64,000 bases of DNA, from contig WFMZ01000056.1 of NCBI GenBank assembly GCA_015484555.1, positions 62,001 to 126,000 on the forward strand, given 5' to 3'. Shown here in pieces: positions 1-10,119 of this stretch. The translations under genes and the position numbers were made by a program. The first letter of the stretch is position 1; each line of letters starts with the position of its first letter. The notes beneath the pieces are model-generated. The model was not told the origin of the DNA and did no database searches. It saw only the letters and a list, made by a program, of their open reading frames with translations. The DNA comes from Hydrogenovibrio sp. (GTDB lineage: Bacteria > Pseudomonadota > Gammaproteobacteria > Thiomicrospirales > Thiomicrospiraceae).

Positions 1-521
1 AGCTGACTTGAAAAGTGTATATTTGGCTGACTAGCTACGGCTTTTACCAAAGCTTTTACATTATCAACATCCCACCATATATGGGGATCAACCCCTTTAT
101 CATGGTGGTGAGCTTCAGCCTGTTCCTCTTCATGTTCATGTACTTTTTTAGACGAGATATTTAATAAATCGACTGCTTTTAATAAATGAATATTGGGCTG
201 TTTTGACCACACTAAGTGTGCTGTTTGACTACGTTGCTTCTGATTGTTAAATGCTTTTTGCGCCCAGCCGTCTACTCCCAAACCCACGCTAATTAACAAA
301 TCAGCTTGCTGAATACTAACCAACATAGATGGTTTTAACGTAAAGTGATGCGGAGATGCTTGGCTAGGTAACAAAACAATAACGTGATCATTTTCACCTA
401 ACAAAGGTTTAATGGCCGAAGCAATGGGCGGAATTGATACCACAATAGTAGAGGCTTGTGCCGGAAATGGCATAGCGAAACCTAAAAGCAACCCTAAAAT
501 AATAATCTTAAATTTTTTCAA
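1..521 (-). CDS. znuA: Zinc ABC transporter substrate-binding protein ZnuA (partial, runs off the window)
   Basis: Periplasmic zinc-capturing lipocalin-unrelated SBP (cluster A-1 family) that hands Zn2+ to ZnuB. Reading the minus strand from a TTG codon at 521 gives 173 codons without a stop to the window edge. The start is followed by a signal peptide (MKKFKIIILGLLLGFAMP.., cleavage near AQA). Seen motifs: SPHHFTLKPS, matching the family's first Zn-ligand His; a His/Glu-rich loop around residues 140-155 (HEHEEEQAEAHHHD), typical of ZnuA rather than Mn-type SBPs; and DPHIWWD, the second ligand region. It is divergent from znuCB, the usual arrangement. The TTG start is inferred from the signal peptide; an ATG 16 codons later would remove it. 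Confidence 0.9.
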   Translation of the reverse strand, partial: MKKFKIIILGLLLGFAMPFPAQASTIVVSIPPIASAIKPLLGENDHVIVLLPSQASPHHFTLKPSMLVSIQQADLLISVGLGVDGWAQKAFNNQKQRSQTAHLVWSKQPNIHLLKAVDLLNISSKKVHEHEEEQAEAHHHDKGVDPHIWWDVDNVKALVKAVASQPNIHFSSQ

Positions 522-651
522 AATATTCCTTATTGGATAAATATATCTACAAATAGCTTAAAGAAAAACTAATTTTCCTTAGTCGATAGATTTTAAAATA
601 AAAAACGATCAAGTTAACTATTTTTCTCATTCTTAACATACAATATTTAAC

Positions 652-1500
652 ATGAAAATAAACTCAAACCCTAAAATAAGGTCATTTTTAATTAAAGCAG
701 ATCATATTCATCATTTTTATGATGAAAAAGAAGTGCTATCTAATGTTTCTTTAACCATTAGAGCTAAAGAAATTGTGACTTTAATTGGCCCTAATGGGGC
801 AGGGAAATCGACTTTATTAAAAATATTGCTAGGACTTATCCCCGCGTCCAAAGGAAAGGTGAGTCGACAAGCTAATTTAAAAATTGGCTTTATGCCTCAA
901 AAGGTGCAACTTGACTCTTCTTTACCCTTAACCGTAGAAGGATTTTTAAATTTAGCCAATTCACAGCAACCTCTATTAAGTCGCTTAAAATCCTTACTCC
1001 GCACTGAAGCAACGCCTTTTCAAACTCATGTTATTCAGGCCATGACTTTACTAAAAATTGAAGACCTGGCCAAACAACAAATTAAAAATCTTTCCGGCGG
1101 AGAGTTTCAACGTGTGCTCCTGGCACGAGCTATTGTCTCTAAGCCCGACCTACTGGTTTTAGATGAACCCGTTCAAGGTGTCGATTTACAAGGCCAAACC
1201 GAACTTTACTATTTAATAAACCAAATTAAAGATGAACTGGGATGTGGCATTTTAATGGTTAGCCACGACCTTCATGTGGTTATGAAAAGCACCAACCGAG
1301 TATTGTGTTTAAACCAACATTTATGTTGTTCTGGCCACCCTAGTCAGCTTTCAGAAGACCCTAGTTTTCAAAAAATATTTGGCAATGAGTTTGAAGAGCT
1401 TGCTGTCTATGAACACCACCACAACCCAACACAGTGTGACCATACACATGGTCAACACAGTCAAACGGCCGAACAGAGTCACGGGCATCATCATGATTGA
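652..1500 (+). CDS. znuC: Zinc ABC transporter ATP-binding protein ZnuC
   Basis: Cytoplasmic ATPase that powers ZnuB-mediated zinc import. Walker A GPNGAGKST at residues 46-54, signature LSGGE at 147-151, Walker B LLVLDEP at 167-173, and H-loop His205 are all intact. The protein (282 aa) is longer than a minimal ZnuC because it carries a C-terminal His-rich tail (about residues 255-281, ending HGHHHD). This tail could bind or sense zinc, which is inference. It is divergent from znuA across a 130-bp gap and its last 8 bases overlap znuB. I see no convincing Zur palindrome in the gap, only a direct repeat TTAACAT (14-bp period) touching the start codon. Confidence 0.93.
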   Translation: MKINSNPKIRSFLIKADHIHHFYDEKEVLSNVSLTIRAKEIVTLIGPNGAGKSTLLKILLGLIPASKGKVSRQANLKIGFMPQKVQLDSSLPLTVEGFLNLANSQQPLLSRLKSLLRTEATPFQTHVIQAMTLLKIEDLAKQQIKNLSGGEFQRVLLARAIVSKPDLLVLDEPVQGVDLQGQTELYYLINQIKDELGCGILMVSHDLHVVMKSTNRVLCLNQHLCCSGHPSQLSEDPSFQKIFGNEFEELAVYEHHHNPTQCDHTHGQHSQTAEQSHGHHHD

Positions 1501-2296
1501 TTTAGTGTTAAATCCACCCAATTTCTTAATCATGGCTTTAATAGGCGGTTTATTGGTAGCGCTTATTTCTGCCCCTCTTGGCACCTTTATGGTTTGGCAA
1601 AAACAATCTTACTTTGGCGCCACCCTTGCACACTCTGCCTTGCTGGGCGTTAGCTTGGGCATGATTATGCAGATAGACTTAACCCTAAGTATCTTAGTCA
1701 CGTCAGTCATTATTGGTGTTGCTCTTTTCTATTTAGCTCAAAAAAGTAGCTTATCTTCTGACACATTATTAGGTATCTTAGCCCATAGTAGTTTGGCACT
1801 GGGCTTAGTATTACTTAGCTTTCAACCCAATATTCAGCTAGACCTAATGCGTTATTTATTTGGGGATATTCTAAGCATCAATTTGGATGACATCCAATTA
1901 CTCTCTGCCCTGTTAGTGCTGACACTATTATTTTTTGCTAAATACTGGCAATCACTTTTAAACATTACTTTAAATATAGAATTGGCAGCGGTAGAAGGCA
2001 TTGCTACCAAGTCCATTCAACTAAGCTATATTTTACTATTAGCTTTGCTCATTGCCCTGGCTATAAAGGTGGTGGGGATACTATTAATTACGTCATTACT
2101 CATTGTCCCAGCAGCGGCAGCACACAGGCTTTCTAACACGCCAGAACAAATGTTAGGTTTCACTCTTGTTGGCGGGCTAATTTCTGTCATCTTGGGCTTA
2201 GCCACCTCCATTGGCTTTGATACCCCTGCTGGGCCAAGCATTGTCATGGTAGCCACGGCATTGTTCCTATTAAGCCTACTTAAGAAGGCGCAGTAA
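1493..2296 (+). CDS. znuB: Zinc ABC transporter permease ZnuB
   Basis: Inner-membrane permease of the ABC-3 family, partner of ZnuC and ZnuA. The start MIDLVLNPPNFL at 1493 is chosen because it gives the family length (267 aa) and overlaps the znuC stop by 8 bases, implying translational coupling; the frame is open further upstream, but that part overlaps znuC and looks unlike the family. The protein is almost entirely hydrophobic with about eight membrane segments. The stretches APLGTFMVWQKQSYFGATLAHSA.. and the LLVPAAAAHRLS region are typical of this family. A copy of the dispersed 18-mer lies 15 bases downstream. Confidence 0.92.
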   Translation: MIDLVLNPPNFLIMALIGGLLVALISAPLGTFMVWQKQSYFGATLAHSALLGVSLGMIMQIDLTLSILVTSVIIGVALFYLAQKSSLSSDTLLGILAHSSLALGLVLLSFQPNIQLDLMRYLFGDILSINLDDIQLLSALLVLTLLFFAKYWQSLLNITLNIELAAVEGIATKSIQLSYILLLALLIALAIKVVGILLITSLLIVPAAAAHRLSNTPEQMLGFTLVGGLISVILGLATSIGFDTPAGPSIVMVATALFLLSLLKKAQ

Positions 2297-2311
2297 GGCT
2301 TAATAGGTACC

Positions 2312-2329
2312 CCACCCCTGGCGATTTTT
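2312..2329 (+). repeat. Dispersed 18-mer, single copy A
   Basis: Exact CCACCCCTGGCGATTTTT in the convergent gap between znuB and the nitrobindin-like gene, followed by AAGGTTTT. Single copies cannot form a stem alone. A weak AAGGC/GCCTT stem at 2359-2372 is the only other terminator-like sequence in this gap. Confidence 0.9.
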
Positions 2330-2385
2330 AAGGTTTTCACACCAAGGAAAATGCTAATAAGGCCAAAGCCTTAAAACTTTAGACC

Positions 2386-2937
2386 TTAGACCTTGGTTAA
2401 GGTATTGGTATCCGTATGCTCAAAACTACTTTTACCATAAATATCGACCAAGGTTGTTTGGTGGTAATGAATTTCATTTTCTTGAATGGTTAAGGTCATT
2501 TTAAATGAAGTAGTTTTGGCCTTCTTATGCATAAAAGGAGATTGAATAATATCTGCCGAACAACTCTCAGCATCCGTTGCCACGTCAATCACAATTTTAT
2601 TATCATCTTGAGAGGTAACTGACCCAGTTGCCAACACACAAACTACTCTAGGAAGAACAATAGACTGTATTATCTGGTTTTTAGCTTGATCCCATCCCCA
2701 GTAACCAGTTTGGTTATGAATCATCTTACCATCTGAAATGCGGTAAATCACAACATGGTAATGCAACGCTGCCAGTTCTTGCTGCTCTGCATTCTCAGTA
2801 CAACCTGCTTCTGAAAAGACAATCGTTTCTTCGTATATATTTTCTTCAATACCATCTGGATCTGGTGCAATATCTGTACCTTTGTTGCCTTTAAAAGTAC
2901 CAATAAGCTGTGTTAAGGGGCCGTAGTCAGTTGTCAT
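2386..2937 (-). CDS. Nitrobindin-like / heme-binding beta-barrel (THAP4-like) protein
   Basis: A 183-aa soluble protein without signal peptide or membrane segment. It resembles the FABP/nitrobindin-type beta-barrel family in its order of motifs: N-terminal LIGTFKGNKG, then EETIVF, a central GYWGWD, and alternating beta-strand patterns to the end (TTLVDIYGKSSFEHTDTNTL). Family members bind heme or small hydrophobic ligands, and the ligand here is unknown. The internal ATG at 2937 is preferred over 2943 because AGGA then lies 5 bases upstream. It stands alone between znuB (convergent) and a chemoreceptor gene. The family call is by eye only. Confidence 0.6.
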   Translation of the reverse strand: MTTDYGPLTQLIGTFKGNKGTDIAPDPDGIEENIYEETIVFSEAGCTENAEQQELAALHYHVVIYRISDGKMIHNQTGYWGWDQAKNQIIQSIVLPRVVCVLATGSVTSQDDNKIVIDVATDAESCSADIIQSPFMHKKAKTTSFKMTLTIQENEIHYHQTTLVDIYGKSSFEHTDTNTLTKV

Positions 2938-3023
2938 ATACATCCTATTAATTTCTAGTTATAAAAAAACCAGCATGAACCGATTTCGTTTTTTTCTTTA
3001 ACGCACCGCATTTAAAATGTAAA

Positions 3024-5492
3024 TTATACTTCAAACATTTCAGACAAATCTTCAAGTAAAGAAATTACTTTATCAGACTGCTCATCCACTTTTTTCAGCC
3101 CAACTTCAATCGCTTCACTGTCTTCAATTTCTTTTGCGTCCATCACATGTTTAATGCCTAAATGCATTTCAGCATGCTCTACTTCTAATTGCTTCATTAG
3201 ATCAAGGTGCATAAATTCAACCCCTTCAGCATACAACCACTTCCCTAAAATACAAGCAGTATGGTCGGTTGCCACTTCATAACTAACACCAACATCAATG
3301 TCATTCACAAAGCTTCTGATTTTAGCTTTCCAAGCCAGATGCGCTTCTATCATTTTACCAAACTGACGCCCCTCTGCTGAAGATTGCATATGCTCTACTC
3401 TGTCAATAAGGGACCTATCTATCCTGAAGTTACTCACCAGTTGAAGTAATTCATTTGCTTGCTGCGTTAAGTCTTGTGTTGCTGCTGCAGATTCTTCCAT
3501 GGAAGACACATTAGTATGACCACTGGCTTCCAACTCTTGAATAGCCTGACTGATAGAGGCAATATCTGAGGCTTGCTCGTTACTACTCACAGCAATATCA
3601 GATACGACTGAAGACATTTTTTCAATAGAGCCTTGAATATTTTTCATAGCACTACTGGTTTCTCGTACATAAGCGACACTTTCATTACTGATAGAAACCG
3701 AATTTTCAATTAACTTTTTAATATCTGAAGCCGCATCAGACGACTTTCCTGCCAAACTACGAACTTCACTAGCCACCACGGCAAACCCTCTACCATGTTC
3801 ACCCGCTCTTGCTGCCTCTACTGCCGCATTAAGCGCTAACAAGTTTGTTTGAAAAGCAATACCATCAATTAAGGTTGTAATGTCATTAATTCGCTCGCTA
3901 GCCGCCGTCATTCTATCCATAGAATTCAAGGCGTTAGTCATGATTTCCACCCCTTCTGCCAACTGGGTTTGTGCCAATTTTGTTTCGTCGTTCGCACTAC
4001 TTGCATTCGAAGCATTCTGCTGAACACTTAGGGTCAATTGCCCCATCTTCTCGGCATTTTCTTCTAAAGCCTGTACTTCATCTTTAATGCAAGTTGAGAC
4101 GGTTTGAGAACCTATTGCAATTTGAGAGGTTTCTGCTACGACAAGTTTTGTCACGGCTTCTACGCGTGCAATCATTGAAGCAATATTTTGAATAGAGGTA
4201 TTTAAACTGTCACTTAAAGCAGCCATTTTGCCATAATATTTTCCAGAAACATGTTGAGTTAAGTCACCATCACTCATCCCCGACTGCACCATAGAAACTT
4301 CTGAAACAAAGGAATCAAGCCCTTCTATTGTTTGGTTAATACCCGACTCTAATTTAACAAAGTCCCCTCGCGTTTCTGAATTAACGCGGTTTGAGAAATC
4401 CCCTTTTGAAAGGGCTTCTAAAACAGTGGATATTCCATTTACTGTCCCACTTAAACGTTCCATGGCAAGATTCAAGTCAGCAGACACACTAGCATAGTCA
4501 CCACGCAACTCAAAACCTTCATTTTTAACGGTTAATAAAACCCCCTTTCTTAGGTTAGAGGCGGTGCCTCTTAAAATAACAACCATGTTGAAGATTTGAT
4601 CGTAAGATTCGTTAACCCCATTTTTAAGCGTTAAAAAGTGACCTTGATATTCATGTTCAATTTTACGACCGAACTCACCTTTTGCCATTTCGTCCATCAC
4701 CATATTAACATCATCTATCGCATGTTGAATGGTACTGAGTAAATCATTAATGGCTTCGCCTGTCTGACCAATTTCATCTTTAGAGGTGACAGAAACACGG
4801 TAATTCAAATCGCCACTTGAAATAATATTGCGCATTGTTTCACGCATACTTTCAATGGGAACAGTAAAGCTTCTGGCAACAAAAATACCTGCTACCGAGA
4901 ATATAACAATACTCACTCCTAATACTATCCAGAGTATCATGACACCAAAGTTTTGCTGCTTCTCTAGTTCTGATATTGCATTTTTATTTTCATTTTCTAA
5001 AAATTGTTTAAAGTTGCTGACAATATTTGAGAACTCTATAAATTTAGGATTAAACTCTTCTATTAAAATTTCAAGCGCCTCTTCTTTAAAATCTTCATCT
5101 ACTGCTATCTTAAACTCCACAAAAGAGGCATTAGCAGATTTCAAGTTCCCTTGAACTTTTGCATACAACTTTGCTTCTTTGCCTTGCAGCTTAAAGCCAT
5201 CTAATTTTTTCAGTAAAGCACCAATTCTTTGGCTACTCAACTTCAAGTCTGCTCTAACTTGTTTAAGGGCGGTTTCATCTTCAAGTAATAGTAGATTTCT
5301 AAATAATAGCGCGCGCTGATCGGATAAGTTTTTAAACGTATTTAAAGTCTGAATTTTAACATTATTCACTTTAGTGACTTTTTCAACGACTTCATTCGTT
5401 GAATTAAAAACACTTTGTGCAATCATATTTGAAACAAATAAGAATATAACGGCACCCAATATACCAATGAACATTCTTGTTCTAATCTTCAT
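3024..5492 (-). CDS. Methyl-accepting chemotaxis protein with tandem HAMPs and C-terminal CZB zinc-binding domain
   Basis: Membrane chemoreceptor (822 aa). The ATG at 5492 is chosen because GGAG sits 5 bases upstream. TM1 spans about 8-26 and a periplasmic helical bundle about 27-181. TM2 covers about 182-206, followed by a HAMP at about 207-262 and further HAMP-like repeats to about 450. The signalling hairpin tip is at 541-575 ([20 protein letters not shown]..). The C-terminal 100 residues form a CZB domain, with candidate ligands His718, Cys747 (in CILGKWL), His773 and His777. CZB domains bind zinc and in studied receptors sense zinc or oxidants such as hypochlorous acid. No other che genes are adjacent. 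A weak wobble-containing stem followed by T7 lies downstream near 2960. Confidence 0.9.
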   Translation of the reverse strand: MKIRTRMFIGILGAVIFLFVSNMIAQSVFNSTNEVVEKVTKVNNVKIQTLNTFKNLSDQRALLFRNLLLLEDETALKQVRADLKLSSQRIGALLKKLDGFKLQGKEAKLYAKVQGNLKSANASFVEFKIAVDEDFKEEALEILIEEFNPKFIEFSNIVSNFKQFLENENKNAISELEKQQNFGVMILWIVLGVSIVIFSVAGIFVARSFTVPIESMRETMRNIISSGDLNYRVSVTSKDEIGQTGEAINDLLSTIQHAIDDVNMVMDEMAKGEFGRKIEHEYQGHFLTLKNGVNESYDQIFNMVVILRGTASNLRKGVLLTVKNEGFELRGDYASVSADLNLAMERLSGTVNGISTVLEALSKGDFSNRVNSETRGDFVKLESGINQTIEGLDSFVSEVSMVQSGMSDGDLTQHVSGKYYGKMAALSDSLNTSIQNIASMIARVEAVTKLVVAETSQIAIGSQTVSTCIKDEVQALEENAEKMGQLTLSVQQNASNASSANDETKLAQTQLAEGVEIMTNALNSMDRMTAASERINDITTLIDGIAFQTNLLALNAAVEAARAGEHGRGFAVVASEVRSLAGKSSDAASDIKKLIENSVSISNESVAYVRETSSAMKNIQGSIEKMSSVVSDIAVSSNEQASDIASISQAIQELEASGHTNVSSMEESAAATQDLTQQANELLQLVSNFRIDRSLIDRVEHMQSSAEGRQFGKMIEAHLAWKAKIRSFVNDIDVGVSYEVATDHTACILGKWLYAEGVEFMHLDLMKQLEVEHAEMHLGIKHVMDAKEIEDSEAIEVGLKKVDEQSDKVISLLEDLSEMFEV

Positions 5493-5613
5493 ACCTACTC
5501 CAACTCTTATTATTTTTGTAATCACTTTAAAAGTAACTTAATTGAACCATACTACCCAAATAGATTAGGCTAAACAAGCGTCTTGTAAATTGAATATACT
5601 AATAACGCTATCG

Positions 5614-5634
5614 AAAAAAACTGCTAACAGCAGT
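5614..5634 (-). terminator. Rho-independent terminator after folA
   Basis: On the minus strand ACTGCT, loop GTT, AGCAGT is followed by T7, just downstream of the folA stop. It ends the lgt-thyA-folA transcript. Confidence 0.8.
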
Positions 5635-5643
5635 CTGTTTTTA

Positions 5644-6156
5644 CTAACTTTTCTTTTCGTAAATATGAAAGGTAAAGGCATAGCTGTGTCGCTCATCTTT
5701 TTCATGAAACTCACTAAAGCTTAATGCCCATTCATTCTTATTCCATTTAGGAAAAGCTGTATCGCCCTTTAAGTCGGCATCAACCTTCGTAATATAAAGT
5801 TTATTGGCAAAAGGTAGCATGCTTCTATACAGTTGTCCGCCACCAATAATCATAACTTCCTCTACCGAATCACAAGATAAAACTGCCTGCTCAATGGAAC
5901 TCATTAGCTCTGCTTTGCCTGCATCATAATCGGCATTACGGCTAATCACGATATTACGGCGATTAGGTAGGGGTCTTGAACCGATAGATTCAAATGTCTT
6001 TCGACCCATAATGACCGTTTTGCCTTGTGTTTCTTTTTTAAAAAACTTTAAATCATCAGGTAAGTGCCAAGGCATATCGCCCTCTAGGCCAATAATATTA
6101 TTGACATCCATCGCTGCAATTAAAGAGAGGTTATAGCCTGAGAGTGTTCCTTTCAT
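5644..6156 (-). CDS. folA: Dihydrofolate reductase
   Basis: Reduces dihydrofolate with NADPH, regenerating the cofactor consumed by ThyA. The 170-aa protein has the DHFR core: NNIIGLEGDMPWHLPDDL with the catalytic acidic residue (Asp35, equivalent to E. coli Asp27), GRKTFESIG at 51-59 (NADPH phosphate site), and VMIIGGGQLY. It starts with a TGATG overlap of the thyA stop, so the two are translationally coupled. thyA-folA pairing is common and functionally logical. Confidence 0.95.
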   Translation of the reverse strand: MKGTLSGYNLSLIAAMDVNNIIGLEGDMPWHLPDDLKFFKKETQGKTVIMGRKTFESIGSRPLPNRRNIVISRNADYDAGKAELMSSIEQAVLSCDSVEEVMIIGGGQLYRSMLPFANKLYITKVDADLKGDTAFPKWNKNEWALSFSEFHEKDERHSYAFTFHIYEKKS

Positions 6157-6989
6157 CAGACCGATACCTTCGCTTTAATGTGCGGATGAGACTGATAACC
6201 TTCTATTTCAAAATCTTCAAATTTATAATCAAAGATACTATCAGGTTGACGTTTAATCGTTAAGGTTGGTAAAGGATAAGGGCTACGTGTTAACTGTAAC
6301 TCGGTTTGTTCAAGTGTATTGTTATACAAGTGTACATCACCGCCTGTCCAAATAAAGTCACCAACTTCCAACCCTGTTTGTTGCGCAACCATATGGGTTA
6401 GTAAAGCGTAACTGGCAATATTAAAAGGCACGCCCAGAAAGGTATCTGCACTGCGTTGATACAGCTGACAAGATAACTTACCCTCCGACACATAAAATTG
6501 GAAAAAGGCATGGCAGGTTGCTAAAGCCATTCGTCCTTGCGCCACGTTCTCTTGAGGAGAAATTGATTCATCAGGTAAATCGGAGGGGTTCCAAGCTGAG
6601 ACAATCATACGGCGGCTATTTGGGTTGTTTTTTAAGGTGTCGACTATTTCAGCAATCTGATTAATGGTTTCGCCATTTGGCTTTTCCCAACTCACCCATT
6701 GTTTACCATAAATAGGGCCTAAATCACCTGTTTCGGTCGCCCATTCATCCCAAATTCGTACACCATTTTCTTTTAAATAGGCATTATTCGTATCACCCTT
6801 TAAAAACCAAAGTAGCTCATAAATAATTGATTTTAAATGTAGTTTTTTAGTGGTCACCATAGGGAAACCATCTTGCAAGTTAAAACGCATTTGATAACCG
6901 AAAACTGAACGTGTACCAGTACCAGTACGATCACCCTTTTCACTACCTTGGCTTGAAATATGGCTTAATAACGCTAAATATTGTTTCAT
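6156..6989 (-). CDS. thyA: Thymidylate synthase
   Basis: Makes dTMP from dUMP using methylene-tetrahydrofolate. Recognised by the N-terminal [13 protein letters not shown] phosphate-binding loop, the DEWA segment, [11 protein letters not shown] (118-134 region) and the catalytic Cys159 in [11 protein letters not shown], followed by [18 protein letters not shown]. At 277 aa it is slightly longer than the 264-aa E. coli enzyme because of a short insert (about residues 138-153) before the catalytic Cys. It lies 13 bases after lgt, in one operon with lgt and folA. Confidence 0.97.
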   Translation of the reverse strand: MKQYLALLSHISSQGSEKGDRTGTGTRSVFGYQMRFNLQDGFPMVTTKKLHLKSIIYELLWFLKGDTNNAYLKENGVRIWDEWATETGDLGPIYGKQWVSWEKPNGETINQIAEIVDTLKNNPNSRRMIVSAWNPSDLPDESISPQENVAQGRMALATCHAFFQFYVSEGKLSCQLYQRSADTFLGVPFNIASYALLTHMVAQQTGLEVGDFIWTGGDVHLYNNTLEQTELQLTRSPYPLPTLTIKRQPDSIFDYKFEDFEIEGYQSHPHIKAKVSV

Positions 6990-7002
6990 TAAATTATCTC
7001 AA

Positions 7003-7812
7003 TTATTTTTGAAAAACAGCACGTTTAGTCGCCCAAATAAACATGGCTCCACCAATGATAATCATGGGTATGGATAAAACTTGCCCCATGGTTAACCAAC
7101 CATCAAACAGATAACCCAAAGGTTCTTCTGGTACTTTATAAAATTCTATTAAAAAACGAAACACGCCATAAACAGTCAGGAATAAAGCGGTTGTCGTACC
7201 TAGTGCTCGTTTTTGGCGAGTGTAAATATACAAGATAACCAACAAAACCAAACCTTCCAAAAAAGCTTCTAATAATTGAGTAGGGTATTTGCTCACGACT
7301 TCACCTAGTTGGCTATCATAAACGCGCATAGTCAATTGATTCCCCATGCCTTCTACGGTTCTACCCCAGAGCTCACCATTGATAAAGTTACCAATACGCC
7401 CAAAAAATAAACCGATTGGCACCATTAAGGCAACAAAGTCTGATACCACAAAAATAGAGACTTTCATTTTTTTACGGGCAAACCAGAACATGGCTAGCGT
7501 AACGCCTAACAAGCCACCGTGAAAAGACATACCGCCTTCCCACACTTTTAAAATGGCCCAGGGGTTGTTTATATAATAGCCAGGGTCATAGAAAAATATA
7601 TGCCCTAATCGCCCGCCAATCATGACACCTAGTGCACCAAAGAATAGAAAATCACTGACATAATCTGCTGTCCAATACTGTGACCTTTTGGCTTCACGCG
7701 TACCCAGCAACCAAAATCCTAAAAAACCCAATAAATACATTATCCCATACCAATGAATTTGTAATGGGCCTAATGCAATGGCAATCGGATTAATATCAGG
7801 GTAAATCCACAT
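7003..7812 (-). CDS. lgt: Phosphatidylglycerol-prolipoprotein diacylglyceryl transferase Lgt
   Basis: Inner-membrane enzyme that lipidates the lipobox Cys of prelipoproteins. The Lgt signature GRIGNFINGELWGR is at 139-151 with its catalytic Arg, and HWYGIMYLLGF is near the N-terminus with the conserved His. About seven membrane segments. The start at 7812 (MWIYPDINPIA) gives the usual length of 269 aa. An upstream in-frame ATG at 7842 has no Shine-Dalgarno. lgt-thyA is a classic gammaproteobacterial pair. Confidence 0.96.
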   Translation of the reverse strand: MWIYPDINPIAIALGPLQIHWYGIMYLLGFLGFWLLGTREAKRSQYWTADYVSDFLFFGALGVMIGGRLGHIFFYDPGYYINNPWAILKVWEGGMSFHGGLLGVTLAMFWFARKKMKVSIFVVSDFVALMVPIGLFFGRIGNFINGELWGRTVEGMGNQLTMRVYDSQLGEVVSKYPTQLLEAFLEGLVLLVILYIYTRQKRALGTTTALFLTVYGVFRFLIEFYKVPEEPLGYLFDGWLTMGQVLSIPMIIIGGAMFIWATKRAVFQK

Positions 7813-7917
7813 AAAACTAAGTACCTTTTTATCTGTTAACATTTAGGAAAAGCAAGTTAGTTAACTTCTTTTCAGCCTAGACGGGCTAGTGTACTAAAAG
7901 TATCAGATTGCGTATAT

Positions 7918-7943
7918 AAAAAAGGCCTATACAGACCTTTTTT
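7918..7943 (-). terminator. Bidirectional-type terminator between the second chemoreceptor gene and lgt
   Basis: AAAAAAGG, 10-base loop, CCTTTTTT. It reads as a stem plus T-run on both strands. Since both flanking genes are on the minus strand, it should end the chemoreceptor transcript. Confidence 0.65.
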
Positions 7944-7968
7944 AAACGTTAGTATTAATGTTAACTCT

Positions 7969-9981
7969 TTAAATTTTAAACTGCTTTACCAAGTTTTCTA
8001 ACTTATCGGCAATTTGTTGTAATTGCATGGCTGAATTCTCAGTATTCCCTGTTTCTTCTACCGTCTTTTCTGAAATATCATGTATTTCATTAATCTGTAA
8101 GTTAACATCTTGAACTAAGTTGTTTTGTGATTGGGCTGAAGACAACATTTCATTGTTCATACTATTAATATCATCAATCAAAATCACCACGGGATTCAGT
8201 ACCTTTTGCGCTTTCATTACCGCGTCATAACCCAATTTAGTCGTTTTTTGACCTTGGCTCACCACATCTACTGTTGCATCGGTGGCTGAACGAATTTTAT
8301 CAATCACTCGCTCAATCTCTAAGGTCGACTCTTGAGTTCTCTGCGCTAAACTTCGCACTTCATCCGCGACCACAGCAAAGCCTCGGCCCTGCTCACCTGC
8401 ACGCGCTGCTTCAATCGCTGCGTTTAAGGCTAATAGGTTAGTTTGGTCTGCAATCTCACGAATAACATTAATCACCGTACTAATAGTTTGGCTATCATCA
8501 TTTAGCTGAACCACCGCTCGGGTAATTTCTTCCATACCATCTGAAACTTCTTGAATAGTCTCCGCAGCACCACTTACCACTTCACCGCCCTCTTTGACTC
8601 TTGAAACAGCTTGAGTGGTTGCTAAAGAGGTATTATTAGAATGATCTTCTACCTCTTTGGCTTTTTGTTCCATCGTTGACATAGAAGCACTTAATATTTC
8701 AGAAACCTGTACCTGCTTAATCACGCCTTCTTTCGTTGAATGCGTCACGGCCATTAAGTCTTGTGAAGACCTTTCTAAGTCATGAACCGTTTGGGTAACA
8801 TCTCGTAAAGTATGTTGAATTCTTTCTATAAAGATATTAAAGAACCTGGCAAGATCTGCCAACTCATCTTTACCTTTTACGGTTAGGCGACGGGTAAGAT
8901 CTCCCTCACCTTGTGCAATACCTTTCATGGCTTCTACAATTTTATCTACTGGCTTAGTCACTGATGTCGTCACTTTTTTCGATACAATCATACCTATGAT
9001 TTGCCCAAGTAAAGACAGGGAGAGTAATAAGATTAAATTCCTTAAAGTGCTGTCTGCAACATCGGTCGAGGTATTGACCATATCAGCAACTGCTTGCTCT
9101 TTAATCTTAATAACCAAACGCTCAACATCATTATAAAGTGGTGCTAACTGATTTTTCATCACCCAAATATCCATACGCCACTTAGGGCCTTGATGAATTT
9201 CTTGTAAACGCATAAAATCTTCACGGTATTCTGTGTAGGATTCTAAAAGAATACCGACACCCTCTTCTTCTTCAAGCGTTAACTCTAAATTTTTCTCTTC
9301 TGTAATTTTAATTAAAGAGTTTTCAACTTCATTTAAATAGTTATCAACATTAGAAGACATTGCTGCCGTTCTAAAGGCAACATAACCACGTAAGCTACTC
9401 ATTACATTTAGCCATGAATTTTGTAACTTTAATAAAGTCAGAAGCATGGTTTGACGATCAGCAGACAAATCATTTAGTTCTGAATCAAGCATTAGGTTAA
9501 TTTGCTGTTGAATAATTTTTGCCTTGCCAGACATATTTTCATCAACAAACTTAAAAGCAGGGTACTTAAGGCTGCGTTTGTTCGTCATGTTTTCAACTTG
9601 ATCAACGATAGCAGGAAATTTTTTAAGAGAGGCTTTTGCTTTCGCAAGCTCTTTGGATTGAGAAGCTTCTAACTTAGGTTCCATCGCATTTAATACGGAC
9701 ACAGCATGAGTATATTCAGCCTGGTAATCGACTAAAAACTGCTTTTCACCCGTTAGCATATAAAAGCTTAGTTGATTCATAGCCTTTTGCAATGAATTCA
9801 ACATCTTACTCGCATCTAAAGCAATGGGTTGTTTCACTTCGACTACTTCAGTGATATTAGTTCGTACAATATATAAGTTAACCACAGCTTGAATGGTAAT
9901 CACTGCCAAAACAATCCAGATAGCGCCAAAACCAAAGCGCATTTTTTGTTTCAGAGTTAATTTGCTTAAAAACTTTTCCAT
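7969..9981 (-). CDS. Methyl-accepting chemotaxis protein (HAMP + MCP signal domain, large helical sensor)
   Basis: Membrane chemoreceptor (670 aa). TM1 lies at about 15-38, followed by a long periplasmic region (39-312) that is nearly all helical and resembles double four-helix-bundle (HBM/PilJ-like) sensors. TM2 is at 313-334, HAMP at about 335-390, and the cytoplasmic signalling hairpin tip at 508-545 ([20 protein letters not shown]..). Ligand unknown. No C-terminal CheR-tether pentapeptide is seen (ends NLVKQFKI). It follows murG on the same strand across a gap of 138 bases holding a dispersed repeat copy. No other chemotaxis genes are nearby. Confidence 0.92.
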   Translation of the reverse strand: MEKFLSKLTLKQKMRFGFGAIWIVLAVITIQAVVNLYIVRTNITEVVEVKQPIALDASKMLNSLQKAMNQLSFYMLTGEKQFLVDYQAEYTHAVSVLNAMEPKLEASQSKELAKAKASLKKFPAIVDQVENMTNKRSLKYPAFKFVDENMSGKAKIIQQQINLMLDSELNDLSADRQTMLLTLLKLQNSWLNVMSSLRGYVAFRTAAMSSNVDNYLNEVENSLIKITEEKNLELTLEEEEGVGILLESYTEYREDFMRLQEIHQGPKWRMDIWVMKNQLAPLYNDVERLVIKIKEQAVADMVNTSTDVADSTLRNLILLLSLSLLGQIIGMIVSKKVTTSVTKPVDKIVEAMKGIAQGEGDLTRRLTVKGKDELADLARFFNIFIERIQHTLRDVTQTVHDLERSSQDLMAVTHSTKEGVIKQVQVSEILSASMSTMEQKAKEVEDHSNNTSLATTQAVSRVKEGGEVVSGAAETIQEVSDGMEEITRAVVQLNDDSQTISTVINVIREIADQTNLLALNAAIEAARAGEQGRGFAVVADEVRSLAQRTQESTLEIERVIDKIRSATDATVDVVSQGQKTTKLGYDAVMKAQKVLNPVVILIDDINSMNNEMLSSAQSQNNLVQDVNLQINEIHDISEKTVEETGNTENSAMQLQQIADKLENLVKQFKI

Positions 9982-10059
9982 AACGAGTCCACTTAATTGA
10001 CTTAATTTTACGATACTGGCTCTAAAGCAATATAAATGCCAATAGACTAATCAAAGGCA

Positions 10060-10077
10060 CCACCCCTGGCGATTTTT
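10060..10077 (+). repeat. Dispersed 18-mer, single copy B
   Basis: Exact CCACCCCTGGCGATTTTT followed by GGCTTTG, between the 3' end of murG and the start of the downstream chemoreceptor gene. It is not part of a hairpin. Confidence 0.9.
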
Positions 10078-10119
10078 GGCTTTGCATTGAGTCAATATCC
10101 TAGAGCCTTATGAATAAGA

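Noticed and set aside
522-651. Zur operator between znuA and znuC
   Set aside because: No palindrome resembling a Zur box; only a short direct repeat TTAACAT is present.
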